Positions 18,269 to 28,835 of a DNA stretch of 64,000 nt are shown piece after piece; positions within the stretch are counted from its first letter, which is position 1; every line of letters starts with the position of its first letter. This DNA is from Jiella pacifica. GTDB lineage: Bacteria; Pseudomonadota; Alphaproteobacteria; Rhizobiales; Rhizobiaceae. Made by a program: the position numbers and the translations under genes. The notes below the pieces were generated by a model. The model ran no database searches. It was given only the letters and a program-made list of their open reading frames with translations, and was not told where the DNA came from. Location: the NCBI RefSeq assembly GCF_010500815.1, contig NZ_JAAAMG010000026.1, positions 1 to 64,000 on the forward strand. The letters run 5' to 3'.

Positions 18269-19882
18269 TCAGACCTTGTAGCCCTTGGCCTTCATCTTCT
18301 CGAGGAAGGGCTGCTTGCGCTCCTCCGCGAGCCCCTTCCAGGTCGACCAGCACAGGAACAACAACAGGATCGCGAAGGGAAAGCCCGTGGCGATCGCCGC
18401 GCCCTGCAGCGCTGCCAGCCCGCCGCCGAGCAGAAGCGTGATCGCCACGAGGCCCTCGAACGTCGCCCAGAAGATCCGCTGCGGCACCGGCGCGTCGATC
18501 TTGCCGCCGGCCGTGATCGTGTCGATCACCAGGGAGCCCGAGTCCGACGAGGTGACGAAGAAGACGATGACGAGAACGATGCCGATGAAGGAGGTGATCT
18601 GGGCGAGCGGCAGCTGGCCGAGCATCTCGAACAGCTTCACCTCGAGATCGGCGTCGACGATGCCGGAAAAGCCGCCGATCGTCTCGGTCAGCGCGGTCCC
18701 GCCGAAGACGGTCATCCAGATGATCGACACGATGGTCGGGATGATCAGGACGCAGGTGATGAATTCCCGCACCGTGCGGCCGCGCGACACCCGGGCGATG
18801 AACATGCCGACGAAGGGTGACCAGCTCATCCACCAGGCCCAGTAGAAGGTCGTCCAGCCGGTGCGATAGCCATCGTCCATGCGGCCGAACGGGTTCGACA
18901 GCGGAATGAACTCTCGCGCATAAGCCACTGTATTGCCGAAGATCCCCTGCACCAGCTGCCAGGTCGGTCCGACCAGGAAGACGAACACGAGGAGCAACAG
19001 CGCCAGCACCATGTTGATTTCGGACAGGCGCCTGACGCCGGCGTCGAGGCCCGCGACGACCGAAACGAGCGCGACGCCGGTGATGAGGGTGATCAGAACG
19101 ACGTTGCTGACCATTCCGTCCGGAATGCCGAAGAGATAGTTGAGGCCACCGGCCGCCTGTTCCGCCCCGAAGCCGAGCGAGGTGGCAAGACCGAACAGCG
19201 TCGCGAAGACGGCGATGATGTCGATGATGTGGCCCGGCCAGCCCCACGCCCTGTCACCGAGCAGCGGGTAGAACGCCGACCGCATGGTCAGCGGCAGGCC
19301 CCAGTTGTAGCTGAAGAAGGCCAGTGCCAGCGCCACCACGGCGTAAATCGCCCAAGGGTGCAGCGCCCAGTGATAGATGGTTGCGGCCATGCCCAGCCGG
19401 CGCGCCGCCTCAGTGTCGCCTGGCGCGCCCATCAGTGGGGCGTCGGCGCCACCTGCCATGGCAGCGGAAAAATGCGTGACGGGCTCGGACACGCCGTAGA
19501 ACATCAGACCGATGCCCATGCCGGCGGCAAACAGCATGGCGAACCAGCCGAAATAGCCGAATTCCGGCTGCGCGTCCTGGCCGCCGAGCCTTACCTTGCC
19601 GAGCGGCGAGACCACCAGAACCAGGCAGAACAGGACGAAGATGTCGCCGGCGAGAATGAACAGCCAGTCGAAGGTCGAGGTGATCGCCGGGCGCAGCCAG
19701 CCGAAGAAGCCGTCGGCGAGCCCCGGGAAGAGCAGCGCGAAGGCGACGAACGCGATGATCACGCTTGCCGAGATCGGGAAGACCGGATTGTGAATGTCGA
19801 GCCCGAAACGCTGGATATTGTCCTGACCGACTTCGTAGTCGGTCACGGACACGTCGGGTATCTCAGTCTGTTGCGATGACAT
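18269..19882 (-). CDS. BCCT-family betaine/choline/carnitine transporter
   Basis: A 537-residue inner-membrane secondary transporter with about 12 helices. The BCCT glycine-rich motif is present (AAGMGIGLMFYGVSEPV), as is the tryptophan-rich helix 8 segment FYWAWWMSWSPFVGMFIARV and the following SRGRTVREF. The tail after the last helix is short (~20 residues), unlike osmosensing BetP/BetT types with long C-terminal domains, so uptake may be constitutive for transport rather than osmotically gated; substrate (glycine betaine, choline or similar) is inferred from family. The start at 19882 has GAGG 7-10 bases upstream. Its 5' leader holds a full intrinsic terminator, suggesting attenuation. Confidence 0.92.
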   Translation of the reverse strand: MSSQQTEIPDVSVTDYEVGQDNIQRFGLDIHNPVFPISASVIIAFVAFALLFPGLADGFFGWLRPAITSTFDWLFILAGDIFVLFCLVLVVSPLGKVRLGGQDAQPEFGYFGWFAMLFAAGMGIGLMFYGVSEPVTHFSAAMAGGADAPLMGAPGDTEAARRLGMAATIYHWALHPWAIYAVVALALAFFSYNWGLPLTMRSAFYPLLGDRAWGWPGHIIDIIAVFATLFGLATSLGFGAEQAAGGLNYLFGIPDGMVSNVVLITLITGVALVSVVAGLDAGVRRLSEINMVLALLLLVFVFLVGPTWQLVQGIFGNTVAYAREFIPLSNPFGRMDDGYRTGWTTFYWAWWMSWSPFVGMFIARVSRGRTVREFITCVLIIPTIVSIIWMTVFGGTALTETIGGFSGIVDADLEVKLFEMLGQLPLAQITSFIGIVLVIVFFVTSSDSGSLVIDTITAGGKIDAPVPQRIFWATFEGLVAITLLLGGGLAALQGAAIATGFPFAILLLFLCWSTWKGLAEERKQPFLEKMKAKGYKV

Positions 19883-19903
19883 CGAGACCTCGTCGTTGGA
19901 ATG

Positions 19904-19926
19904 AAAAAAGCGCCCGTTTGGGGCGC
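19904..19926 (-). terminator. Intrinsic terminator inside the BCCT leader (attenuator candidate)
   Basis: On the minus strand a perfect 6-bp GC stem (GCGCCC/GGGCGC, 5-nt loop, 19910-19926) runs straight into six T residues (19904-19909), and the T-run ends only 21 bases before the BCCT start codon. Upstream, GGGCCGTTT (19944-19952) can pair with AAACGG of the terminator loop and 3' arm, giving a 6-bp alternative (antiterminator) pairing. It could alternatively just stop read-through from rarA. Confidence 0.75.
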
Positions 19927-19967
19927 ACGAATGATGAGCCGAGAAACGGCCCGTGTCCATGTGGACT

Positions 19968-20044
19968 TTAAAATGGCTTAAGGTCGCAATGATCAACCCG
20001 TCAGGGCCGGTTTTCGCCGGCTTTCTGCCCCAATTCGGCAGAAA
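19968..20044 (-). promoter_or_regulatory. Candidate promoter and hairpins upstream of BCCT
   Basis: Reading the minus strand, TTGATC (19991-19996) and TTTTAA (19968-19973) are separated by 17 bp, a sigma-70-like promoter whose transcript would start near 19960, inside or just before the GTCCATGTGGAC palindrome (19955-19966), and run about 78 nt to the ATG. Further upstream are two hairpins, TTTCTGCC/GGCAGAAA (20022-20044) and GCCGG/CCGGC (20006-20021), which more likely belong to the 3' end of the rarA transcript. No gene is seen in 19883-20185. Confidence 0.4.
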
Positions 20045-20185
20045 CTTTCGAAAGCCGCCACGAAGACCGGCTATCCGCAGCGCTCGTGCGGCAGAATTGA
20101 ACGGTGAAGTGTCGTTGTTTTCGCGGTGACGGAGCGTCCCGGTCGAAGTTTCCGCAAGGAGCATGGCGGCCGATTCACCCTGGGC

Positions 20186-21574
20186 TCATCTGCCCCCGCG
20201 CTCGCGCCGCAGCCTGTCGAGCCGTGCCAGATGCTCGCCGAGCCTCAGCTCCCGGCCACGATCGGTCGGCTGGTAGAAGCGCTGGCGGCCCATCTCCTCC
20301 GGAAAGTAGTCCTGGCCGGAGAAACCGTCGGGCTGGTCGTGGTCGTAGAGATAGCCGGTCCCGTAGCCCTCTTCCTTCATCAGCTTCGTCGGGGCGTTGA
20401 GGATGTGCTTGGGCGGCAGCAGAGAGCCGTGCTCCTTCGCCGCCCGCATCGCCGCCTTGTAGGCGACGTAGACGGCGTTCGACTTCGGCGCGGCGGCGAG
20501 ATAGGCCGTCGCCTCGGCCAGCGCCAGTTCCCCTTCGGGAGAGCCCAGATAGTCGTAGGCGTCCTTGGCGGCGAGCGTCACCGTCAGGGCGTTCGGATCG
20601 GCAAGGCCGATGTCTTCCGATGCCATGCGCACCAGCCGGCGCCCGAGATAGAGCGGGTTCTCGCCGGCATCGAGCATCCGGCAGAGCCAATAGAGCGCCG
20701 CGTCGACGTCCGAGCCGCGCACCGCCTTGTGCAGCGCCGAGATCAGGTTGTAGTGCCCGTCCTGGCCTTTATCGTAGATCGGGGCCCGGCGCTGCACGAC
20801 CGACAGCAGCGTCTCGGCATCCAGCACCTCGTCCTTGCCCGCCGCCCGCCAGACCTCCTCGGCCAGCGTCAGCACCGCCCGCCCGTCGCCGTCGGCAAGC
20901 TGCAGCAGCAGCTCGCGCGCCTGTTCGTCGAGGGGCAGCGCGCGGCCGGTCTCTTCCTCCGCCCGGTCGACGAGCCGCCCGAGGCTTTCCGGCCCGAGCG
21001 ACCGGAAGGTCAGAACCCGCGCCCGCGAAAGCAGCGCGGCGTTGAGTTCGAAGGACGGGTTTTCCGTCGTCGCACCGACGAGAACGACCGTCCCGTCTTC
21101 CATCACCGGCAGAAACGAATCCTGCTGGGCGCGGTTGAAGCGGTGGATCTCGTCGACGAAGAGCAGCGTCGCCCGGCCGTTCTGCCGCCGCAGCCGCGCC
21201 GATTCGAACACCTTCTTCAGATCGGCGACGCCGGAAAAGATCGCCGAGATCTGCTCGAAGGCATAGTCCACCTGTCCGGCCAGAAGCCGCGCCACGGTGG
21301 TCTTGCCGGTCCCCGGCGGCCCCCAGAAGATCAACGAACCGAGACTGCCGTTGGCGAGCATGCGCGTGAGTGCGCCGCCCTCCCCGGTCAGATGCTCCTG
21401 GCCGACCACCTCCGACAATTTCTGCGGTCGCAGCCGGTCGGCGAGCGGCCGGGCGGCTGCGGGCTTTTTCTCGGCCCGGTTCATCGGCCCGTTCTCCGAG
21501 GTCGCGGCCGGGCTGCCGCCTTGCCGCGGCTTCGACGATGCCGGAGGTGGGTCGTCGCCGAAGAGGTCGCCCAT
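20186..21574 (-). CDS. rarA: Replication-associated recombination protein RarA (MgsA)
   Basis: A 462-residue clamp-loader-like AAA+ ATPase acting at stalled or collapsed replication forks. Motifs: [20 protein letters not shown], Walker [10 protein letters not shown], Walker [11 protein letters not shown], sensor 1 [12 protein letters not shown]. The C-terminal tetramerisation region includes [18 protein letters not shown] and [14 protein letters not shown], both diagnostic for RarA. I used the ATG at 21574 (MGDLFGDD), the usual type of RarA start, with one base separating it from the degP stop; a shorter start at MNRAEKK would drop a variable tail. Co-transcribed with degP, as in other rhizobia (from memory). 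Confidence 0.95.
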   Translation of the reverse strand: MGDLFGDDPPPASSKPRQGGSPAATSENGPMNRAEKKPAAARPLADRLRPQKLSEVVGQEHLTGEGGALTRMLANGSLGSLIFWGPPGTGKTTVARLLAGQVDYAFEQISAIFSGVADLKKVFESARLRRQNGRATLLFVDEIHRFNRAQQDSFLPVMEDGTVVLVGATTENPSFELNAALLSRARVLTFRSLGPESLGRLVDRAEEETGRALPLDEQARELLLQLADGDGRAVLTLAEEVWRAAGKDEVLDAETLLSVVQRRAPIYDKGQDGHYNLISALHKAVRGSDVDAALYWLCRMLDAGENPLYLGRRLVRMASEDIGLADPNALTVTLAAKDAYDYLGSPEGELALAEATAYLAAAPKSNAVYVAYKAAMRAAKEHGSLLPPKHILNAPTKLMKEEGYGTGYLYDHDQPDGFSGQDYFPEEMGRQRFYQPTDRGRELRLGEHLARLDRLRRERGGR

Positions 21575-21575
21575 C

Positions 21576-23153
<1,578 letters not shown>

Positions 23154-23212
23154 GTCATCCTCGAGCAAAGGCGCGAATCTCGAAGACGGGGATAGACCAG
23201 ACGAATGCCACG

Positions 23213-23236
23213 AAAAAGGGGCCTCGAAGGCCCCTC
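23213..23236 (-). terminator. Intrinsic terminator between small secreted protein gene and degP
   Basis: The minus strand reads GAGGGGCC-TTCG-AGGCCCC followed by five T residues (23213-23217): a stable UUCG-capped stem plus U-tract. It lies 27 bases past the stop of the 42-residue protein and before the degP start, so it separates the two transcripts. Confidence 0.85.
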
Positions 23237-23263
23237 ATCCGTCTCATTTCGTGTGGCCGCGGC

Positions 23264-23392
23264 TTAGTTGCCGCTTGTGCCGACGATTTCGCTCGAAACG
23301 CTGTCGCCCGGCAGATCCGCCGTGGCGTAGCTCGCCGTCAGCACGCCAAAGGCGGCGATTGCGCCGAGGAGTGTCAGGAGGGTTCGACGCAT
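23264..23392 (-). CDS. Tiny secreted protein (42 aa)
   Basis: A 42-residue frame starting at an ATG with GGAG 5-8 bases upstream. It begins MRRTLLTLLGAIAAFGVLT, a positively charged start plus hydrophobic stretch typical of a Sec signal, with likely cleavage after ASYATA, leaving only about 17 acidic/neutral residues (DLPGDSVSSEIVGTSGN). It has its own terminator and an upstream AT-richer region, so it looks like a real gene. Function unknown; the mature peptide is too short for a fold. Confidence 0.6.
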   Translation of the reverse strand: MRRTLLTLLGAIAAFGVLTASYATADLPGDSVSSEIVGTSGN

Positions 23393-23461
23393 GGTACTCC
23401 AGCCGGTCGTGTTCATTGTGCTCGCATCATTCATGAAGATTGTTTCAACCGCGTAAACGTT

Positions 23462-23477
23462 GCCACAATGTTGTGGC
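23462..23477. promoter_or_regulatory. Perfect palindrome GCCACAA-TG-TTGTGGC
   Basis: A 16-bp perfect inverted repeat with a 2-nt centre lies about 70 bp upstream of the small secreted protein gene, in a non-coding divergent-looking interval (23393-23670). Its size and placement suit a dimeric repressor site. The binding protein is unknown. Confidence 0.35.
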
Positions 23478-23670
23478 GGTCGCCCCATTCATGTCTTCAA
23501 AGGGTTAAGGCGCGATTTGGTTGCCTTGCTTCGAACGAAAAACGAATGTGCGGAGCCTATCGCACACGGGATCCCAAGCGGCGATGTCATTTCGGCCACA
23601 GTGAGCGCTTTGCCGGATGTGATCCTACCATTCCGGTTTACCTAGCGTCAATCATGACGATGCGCGTCGG

Positions 23671-24693
23671 TCAGTGCACGGCGCCTTTGTCGCGCAGACT
23701 GCGTGCCGCGGCAGCGATGGCATCCTTCGGGCCCCTCGGCGCGAAGCCGAGCATCGCTTTCGCCGGGTCGCACACCAGCGTCTTGCCGCGGCCGAGTTCG
23801 CCGACCACCGACCGTGCATCGGAACTGACCAGAGCCGCAAGCCGCACGACGAAATTCGGCAGGACGAACCGCGGCATCTTGTCCCCATAATCCGGCACGG
23901 CCTCGCCGATCGCCTTCCCAAACTCCAGCAGCGACAGTGTCCCAGCCGACAAGAGGAACCGTCGCCCGACCGCGCCTTCGGCGGTGAGCGCGGCGACATG
24001 GGCGGCCGCGACGTCCCTCACGTCGACGAAGCCGGAGGCAATGTCGGGCACGGCAGGCATCCGGCCCCGCATCATCAGCCGCACCAGCTGCATCGAGGCG
24101 CCGGCCTCGTCGTCGAGCAGCGGTCCGACGACGAGAACCGGGTTGATCGACACCATGTCGAGGCCACCGACCTTCGCCGCTTTCCAGGCCGCGGCCTCCG
24201 CTTCGGTCTTTGAGATGGCGTAAGGGGAAATGTCCGACGCCTCGACGTTCGACCAATCCGCCTCGCCGATGGTGCCGCTGTGCTCCTTGCCGTGGCCATA
24301 GGACATCGCCGCCACCGACGAGGTCATCACCAGCCGCCGCGCGCCCGCCCGCGCCGCCGCCTCGACCACCCGCACCGCCCCGCCCTTGGCCGCCGGCACC
24401 AGCGCCTGGCGGTCGCGCGGCTGTCGAAGCGGCAGAGGTGAGGCCATGTGGCAGACCAAGTCGCAGCCCGCCGCGGCCTCGTCCCAGCCATCGTCGCGCA
24501 TCAGGTCGGCGGAGACGATTTCCAGCTGCGAGACATCGGCTCCATTCTCGGCAAGCGTCCGCCGCAGCTTCTCGCCCTTCTCCGCCGTGCGGACGGTCCC
24601 GCGAACGCGGTATCCGGCATCGAGCAGCTGCAGCGCGACATGCTTGGCGATGAAGCCCGATGCGCCGGTGAGGAGGACACGCTCTTGCGTCAT
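23671..24693 (-). CDS. NAD(P)-dependent extended SDR (dihydroflavonol-reductase-like)
   Basis: A 340-residue reductase/epimerase with TGASGFIAKHVALQLL (TGxxGxxA/G), a basic residue after strand 2 (RGTVRTAEKGEKL) favouring NADPH, the serine region RLVMTSSVAAMSYG, and the catalytic YAISKTEAE (Y-x3-K). The order and spacing match the dihydroflavonol-4-reductase/aldehyde reductase group; bacterial members usually reduce small aldehydes or ketones. Start at 24693 (MTQERVLLTG) is well placed. It interrupts the usual run from rplQ to degP seen in rhizobia, as I recall it. Confidence 0.9.
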   Translation of the reverse strand: MTQERVLLTGASGFIAKHVALQLLDAGYRVRGTVRTAEKGEKLRRTLAENGADVSQLEIVSADLMRDDGWDEAAAGCDLVCHMASPLPLRQPRDRQALVPAAKGGAVRVVEAAARAGARRLVMTSSVAAMSYGHGKEHSGTIGEADWSNVEASDISPYAISKTEAEAAAWKAAKVGGLDMVSINPVLVVGPLLDDEAGASMQLVRLMMRGRMPAVPDIASGFVDVRDVAAAHVAALTAEGAVGRRFLLSAGTLSLLEFGKAIGEAVPDYGDKMPRFVLPNFVVRLAALVSSDARSVVGELGRGKTLVCDPAKAMLGFAPRGPKDAIAAAARSLRDKGAVH

Positions 24694-24954
24694 GGTCTGG
24701 TCGCTCTCGCTCGTGATTGGTCGGCCCCCGCTCGCGACATTTCGATGCCGGTGCTCGAAGGCACGCGGCGGATGTCGATCCACAAGATCGGCCTGTAAGT
24801 CTTTGCCCGGATTGTCGTTATTCCCGCCCAAAGGTTTTCGAGCAATTTCCAGGAGAGTGATCGCATCCAGGCATGCCCGTGTGGTCTTGCCGGAAACCTG
24901 TGGGGGCTCTCAGCCGTTCCCGTGAAGGCGAAGAACCAAGGCCAAACGGCGGAC

Positions 24955-24985
24955 AAAAAAAGGGGAGCCGAAGCCCCCCCTGACA
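24955..24985 (-). terminator. Terminator of the rpsM-rpsK-rpoA-rplQ operon
   Basis: On the minus strand a G-rich stem with a TTCG loop (GGGGGGCTTCGGCTCCCC) is followed by seven T residues (24955-24961). It begins about 25 bases past the rplQ stop. The remaining part of the interval 24694-24954 holds nothing recognisable. Confidence 0.9.
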
Positions 24986-25010
24986 AGTCATTCGATACGG
25001 CGCTTGCGGC

Positions 25011-25433
25011 TTATGCCGCTTCCTCGCCGCCTTCGGCTTCGAGCCGAGCGCGGTCGGCGGCGCCGCGCGCATCCGGGTCCCGGTCGACGAATTCGATGAC
25101 CGCGAGCGGGGCGTTGTCGCCGCGCCGGAAGCCGGCCTTGAGCACTCGGCAATAGCCACCCTGGCGCTCGGCATAGCGGGCGGCCAGCGTGTCGAACAGC
25201 TTGGCGGTGGCCGCGTCGTCCTGCAGGCGCGAGCCGGCGATACGGCGGGCGTGGAGATCGCCGCGCTTGCCGAGGGTGATGAGCTTCTCGACGATCGGAC
25301 GCAGGTCCTTGGCCTTCGGAAGCGTGGTGATGATCTGCTCGTGCTCGATCAGCGAGGCCGCCATGTTGGCGAACATCGCCTTGCGGTGGCTGGCGGTACG
25401 ATTGAGCTTACGGCCGCGATTGCCGTGACGCAT
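25011..25433 (-). CDS. rplQ: 50S ribosomal protein L17
   Basis: 140 residues with the L17 opening [20 protein letters not shown] and [19 protein letters not shown], which line the polypeptide exit region. The C-terminal ~20 residues are an acidic/alanine-rich extension ([18 protein letters not shown]), common in alphaproteobacteria. Last gene of the rpsM-rpsK-rpoA-rplQ operon; a strong terminator follows. Confidence 0.97.
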   Translation of the reverse strand: MRHGNRGRKLNRTASHRKAMFANMAASLIEHEQIITTLPKAKDLRPIVEKLITLGKRGDLHARRIAGSRLQDDAATAKLFDTLAARYAERQGGYCRVLKAGFRRGDNAPLAVIEFVDRDPDARGAADRARLEAEGGEEAA

Positions 25434-25590
25434 GGGTTGGTTTCCTTCGAAAAAGCCGGCTTTTCGCCGTGGTCGGGATCTTTGCGTCCCTGCCGGACCG
25501 TCCGACAGGCCGCCGTTCCTTTGAATGATTCGCGTGCCGATACACGCATGCGCCCGGCCACCCCTTCCGGGGCAGCCGGGACGCTTTGGC

Positions 25591-26628
25591 TCAGTACTGG
25601 TCTTCGTAGCGCTTGGCGAGATCGTCGATGTTCTCCGGCGGCCAGGACGGCACCTCCATACCGAGGTGCAGGCCCATGGACGCCAGGACTTCCTTGATCT
25701 CGTTCAAGGACTTGCGGCCGAAGTTCGGAGTGCGCAGCATCTCCGCCTCGGTCTTCTGGATGAGATCGCCGATATAGACGATGTTGTCGTTCTTCAGGCA
25801 GTTGGCCGAACGGACCGAAAGCTCCAGCTCGTCGACCTTCTTGAGCAGCGCCGGGTTGAAGGCGAGCTCGGCGATCTGCTCGTCGGCGACGCCGCCGGCT
25901 GCGCCCGGACGAACGTCGCGCTGCGGCTCCTCGAAGTTGACGAAGACCGACAGCTGGTCCTGCAGGATGCGCGCCGCATAAGCGACGGCGTCCTCGCCGG
26001 AGATCGAGCCGTCCGTGTCGATCGTCATGGTCAGCTTGTCCTTGTTCAGGTCCTGACCCTCGCGGGTGTTTTCGACCTTGTAGGACACCTTCTTGACCGG
26101 CGAGAACAGCGAGTCGACGGGGATGAGCCCGATCGGCGCATCCTCGGCACGGTTCTGGTCGGCAGGGACGTAGCCCTTGCCGGTGTTGACCGTGAACTCC
26201 ATGCGGATCTCCGCGCCCTCGTCGAGGGTGCAGATTTCGTGCTCGGGATTCAGGACCTCGATGTCGCCGACCGTCTGGATGTCGCCGGCCTTGACGACGC
26301 CCGGACCGGACTTGCGCACGACCATGCGCTTCGGTCCCTCGCCCTGCATGGAGATGTTGATCTCCTTGACGTTCAGGACGATGTCGGTGACGTCCTCGCG
26401 GACGCCCGGGATCGAGGAGAATTCGTGCAGGACGCCGTCGATCTGGACGGCCGTCACCGACGCGCCGCGCAGCGACGACAGCAGGACGCGGCGAAGCGCG
26501 TTACCGAGCGTCAGGCCGAAGCCGCGCTCGAGCGGTTCGGCAACGAGCGTCGCCCGGGTGCGGCTGTTCTCGTTCTTGAAGACAAGCTGGTTCGGCTTCG
26601 TCAGCTCTTGCCAGTTGCTGGAAATCAT
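25591..26628 (-). CDS. rpoA: RNA polymerase alpha subunit
   Basis: 345 residues. The N-terminal domain (about 1-235) for assembly includes [20 protein letters not shown] and [14 protein letters not shown]; the C-terminal domain (about 260-330), which contacts UP elements and activators, includes [20 protein letters not shown] and [19 protein letters not shown]. Start [15 protein letters not shown] is the usual alphaproteobacterial type. Third gene of the alpha operon; the order matches other alphaproteobacteria except that rpsD is absent, which is normal for the class. Confidence 0.98.
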   Translation of the reverse strand: MISSNWQELTKPNQLVFKNENSRTRATLVAEPLERGFGLTLGNALRRVLLSSLRGASVTAVQIDGVLHEFSSIPGVREDVTDIVLNVKEINISMQGEGPKRMVVRKSGPGVVKAGDIQTVGDIEVLNPEHEICTLDEGAEIRMEFTVNTGKGYVPADQNRAEDAPIGLIPVDSLFSPVKKVSYKVENTREGQDLNKDKLTMTIDTDGSISGEDAVAYAARILQDQLSVFVNFEEPQRDVRPGAAGGVADEQIAELAFNPALLKKVDELELSVRSANCLKNDNIVYIGDLIQKTEAEMLRTPNFGRKSLNEIKEVLASMGLHLGMEVPSWPPENIDDLAKRYEDQY

Positions 26629-26833
26629 GGGTGGATGCCTCTCAGTTTCCTCGCCACCATCCAATCGTGGCGATAGGTCTGATGCCGGTCGCCCGCCAGC
26701 ACGTGCCGGCAGGGCCTTCCGGAAACTCGAACAGCGGAGCGCTTCGCGCTCCGCCCTTGCACTGGCCGCATGACGGCCGGGTCTTCACCACGCGCAACGG
26801 CGCGGCCAAGCGGCGCGCCGTTGCGAGACGGCC

Positions 26834-27223
26834 TCAGACGCGGCGCTTCTTGCGCGGCCGAACGCCATTGTGCGGGATCGGCGTCACGTCACGAATCGAG
26901 GTGATGGTGAAGCCGGACGACTGCAAGGCGCGCAGCGCCGATTCGCGGCCGGATCCGGGCCCGCAGACCTCGACCTCGAGGGTGCGCATGCCGTGCTCCT
27001 GCGCCTTCTTGGCGCAATCCTCGGCGGCGATCTGCGCCGCGAAGGGGGTCGACTTGCGCGAGCCCTTGAAGCCCTGCGCACCGGCCGAGGACCAGGCAAT
27101 GGTGTTGCCCTGGGCGTCGGTGATGGTGATCAGCGTGTTGTTGAACGTCGAGTTGACGTGCGCCACACCCGACGAGATATTCTTGCGCTCGCGGCGGCGA
27201 ACGCGTTGGACTTCCTTGGCCAT
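26834..27223 (-). CDS. rpsK: 30S ribosomal protein S11
   Basis: 129 residues with the S11 core [38 protein letters not shown] and the C-terminal [20 protein letters not shown] that joins the platform near the mRNA exit. Complete and normal length. It lies between rpsM (174 bp upstream) and rpoA (205 bp downstream), both spacers being wider than in many genomes. Confidence 0.98.
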   Translation of the reverse strand: MAKEVQRVRRRERKNISSGVAHVNSTFNNTLITITDAQGNTIAWSSAGAQGFKGSRKSTPFAAQIAAEDCAKKAQEHGMRTLEVEVCGPGSGRESALRALQSSGFTITSIRDVTPIPHNGVRPRKKRRV

Positions 27224-27397
27224 TCAAACTTCCTGTTCGATCTCGACACCGCCGTAATTCCGGCGGCTCCACCTGCAGCGCCGAATGGCGCCGCGACGTC
27301 GGGAACGGATACGACGACGCCCCGACCGGGCGAACGACCCCATCCCCGAACGAAAGCGGGCGCGCGGCGAGTTGCCGGCGCCCGTTCCCGCAAAAGC

Positions 27398-27766
27398 TTA
27401 CTTCTTCTTGCCGGCGATCGCCTTGGCCGGACCCTTGCGGGTGCGGGCATTGGTGTGGGTGCGCTGCCCACGGACCGGCAGGCCGCGGCGATGACGCAGG
27501 CCGCGGTAGCAGCCGAGGTCCATCAGCCGCTTGATGTTCATCGCGATCTCGCGGCGCAGGTCGCCCTCGACGTGGTAGTCGCGGTCGATGATCTCGCGGA
27601 TCTGCAGCACCTCGGCGTCGCTGAGCTCGTTGACGCGACGATCCTCGGTCAGGTTCGCCTTCGCCATGATCTCGCGGGCGAAGGACGGACCGATGCCGTG
27701 GATGTACTGCAGCGCGATTACAGCGCGCTTGCCGGATGGGATATTGACGCCAGCGATACGGGCCAC
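27398..27766 (-). CDS. rpsM: 30S ribosomal protein S13
   Basis: 122 residues: [33 protein letters not shown] with the helix-two-turns-helix, and the basic C-terminal [20 protein letters not shown] that reaches the P-site tRNA. Complete. It is the first gene of the operon here: unlike the usual order, adk and secY do not precede it, and a 271-bp gap separates it from the GatB/YqeY gene. The promoter must lie in that gap. Confidence 0.98.
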   Translation of the reverse strand: MARIAGVNIPSGKRAVIALQYIHGIGPSFAREIMAKANLTEDRRVNELSDAEVLQIREIIDRDYHVEGDLRREIAMNIKRLMDLGCYRGLRHRRGLPVRGQRTHTNARTRKGPAKAIAGKKK

Positions 27767-28037
27767 GTCGCTTCTCCTACAATGTCATGGCAGGCCGTGA
27801 AGCCCGCTTTCCTGTTGGGCAATGCGCCCGATCGTTCACGCGGGGGCTTTTATGGCCGAAAACAGCCGGCCGGTCCTCGTTCGAGCCCCGTGCCAGCCGC
27901 AAAAATCGCGAATGGGCTGCGTATAGGGAGTCGCGGCGGGCAAGTCAACTGGGGCGACACCGCGCGAACGGCCCCGAAGCGCCGGCTTCCTGCCGGCTTC
28001 GCAGGTGCTTCGGCAGCCTCGGATGGAAGCGTCCTTG

Positions 28038-28487
28038 TCAGCGCAAGAGGCCCTTCACCACGGTGGAGGCTTTGCCGAAGTCCATCTTGCCGGGATAGCG
28101 CTCCTTGAGCTTGTTCATGCATCGGCCGACGTCGCGCAGGCTCTTCGATTCGGTGTCCTCGACGGCCTTGCGGCAGGCCAGCTCGATCTCGCCCGGGTCG
28201 AGTTGCGGAGGAAGGAACTCGCGGATGATGGCGATTTCCTCACGCTCCTGCTCGGCCAGTTCCAGGCGCCCGTTGTCCTCGTAGGTCCGCGCCGATTCCT
28301 CGCGCTGCTTGATCATCTTGATGAGGATGTGCAGCACCTCCTCCTGGCTCACCGGATCGCGGCCGGCGGTCCGGTTGGCGACGTCGCGGTCCTTGATCGC
28401 GGTGGTGATCAGCCGCAACGTCGAGATGCGGCGCTTGTCCTGCTGTTTGACTGCGGCGTTGAGAGCGTCGGAAAGATGCTCGCGCAT
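28038..28487 (-). CDS. GatB/YqeY-domain protein
   Basis: A 149-residue protein that is a free-standing version of the helical tail domain of GatB, thought to bind tRNA. Typical stretches: DALNAAVKQQDKRRISTLRL, AIKDRDVANRT, LIKMIKQREESARTYEDNGR and GRCMNKLKERYPGKMDFGKA. Length is right for YqeY. It is divergent from carA, an arrangement common in rhizobia (from memory). Start ATG at 28487; the frame continues upstream but without family features. Confidence 0.92.
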   Translation of the reverse strand: MREHLSDALNAAVKQQDKRRISTLRLITTAIKDRDVANRTAGRDPVSQEEVLHILIKMIKQREESARTYEDNGRLELAEQEREEIAIIREFLPPQLDPGEIELACRKAVEDTESKSLRDVGRCMNKLKERYPGKMDFGKASTVVKGLLR

Positions 28488-28835
28488 GATTGCCTGACTT
28501 TCGAGTTCGGTTGACGGCGCGACTGACGAGCGCGCTGGCGTTGACGTAGTGCAATACTTGTAGAGGACCGACGTAAAGGTCCAATCGCGTTTCGAGCGAC
28601 GCAACGCTGTGAACGAAACGGGGGGATGTCGCCTGTTTGCATCGGGTCTGCCGGGGTCGGCCCGGCGCCTCGACGCTCTTGCTCGTCGGCACCGGCTGCA
28701 TGTAAAGACGCCCAAGACTTAGCGCAAGATGTCTTGCCTCCGCCTGACGCGCACCTGATATGTGCAGTCTGTGACGGTGCGCACCGCGCGAAACCGCTCG
28801 CAACATCAGCAGCATACGACCCGAAAGGAACGACC
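28488..28835. other. Divergent regulatory interval between yqeY-like gene and carA
   Basis: About 350 bp with no gene recognised. It must hold the start sites for the GatB/YqeY gene (minus) and carA (plus). A good ribosome site AAAGGA lies at 28824-28829 ahead of carA. No obvious PyrR, ArgR or leader-peptide attenuator was identified by eye. Confidence 0.3.

Noticed and set aside
26629-26833. Possible extra gene between rpoA and rpsK
   Set aside because: The spacer is about 205 bp with frames lacking protein features or ribosome sites; it is read through in the operon.
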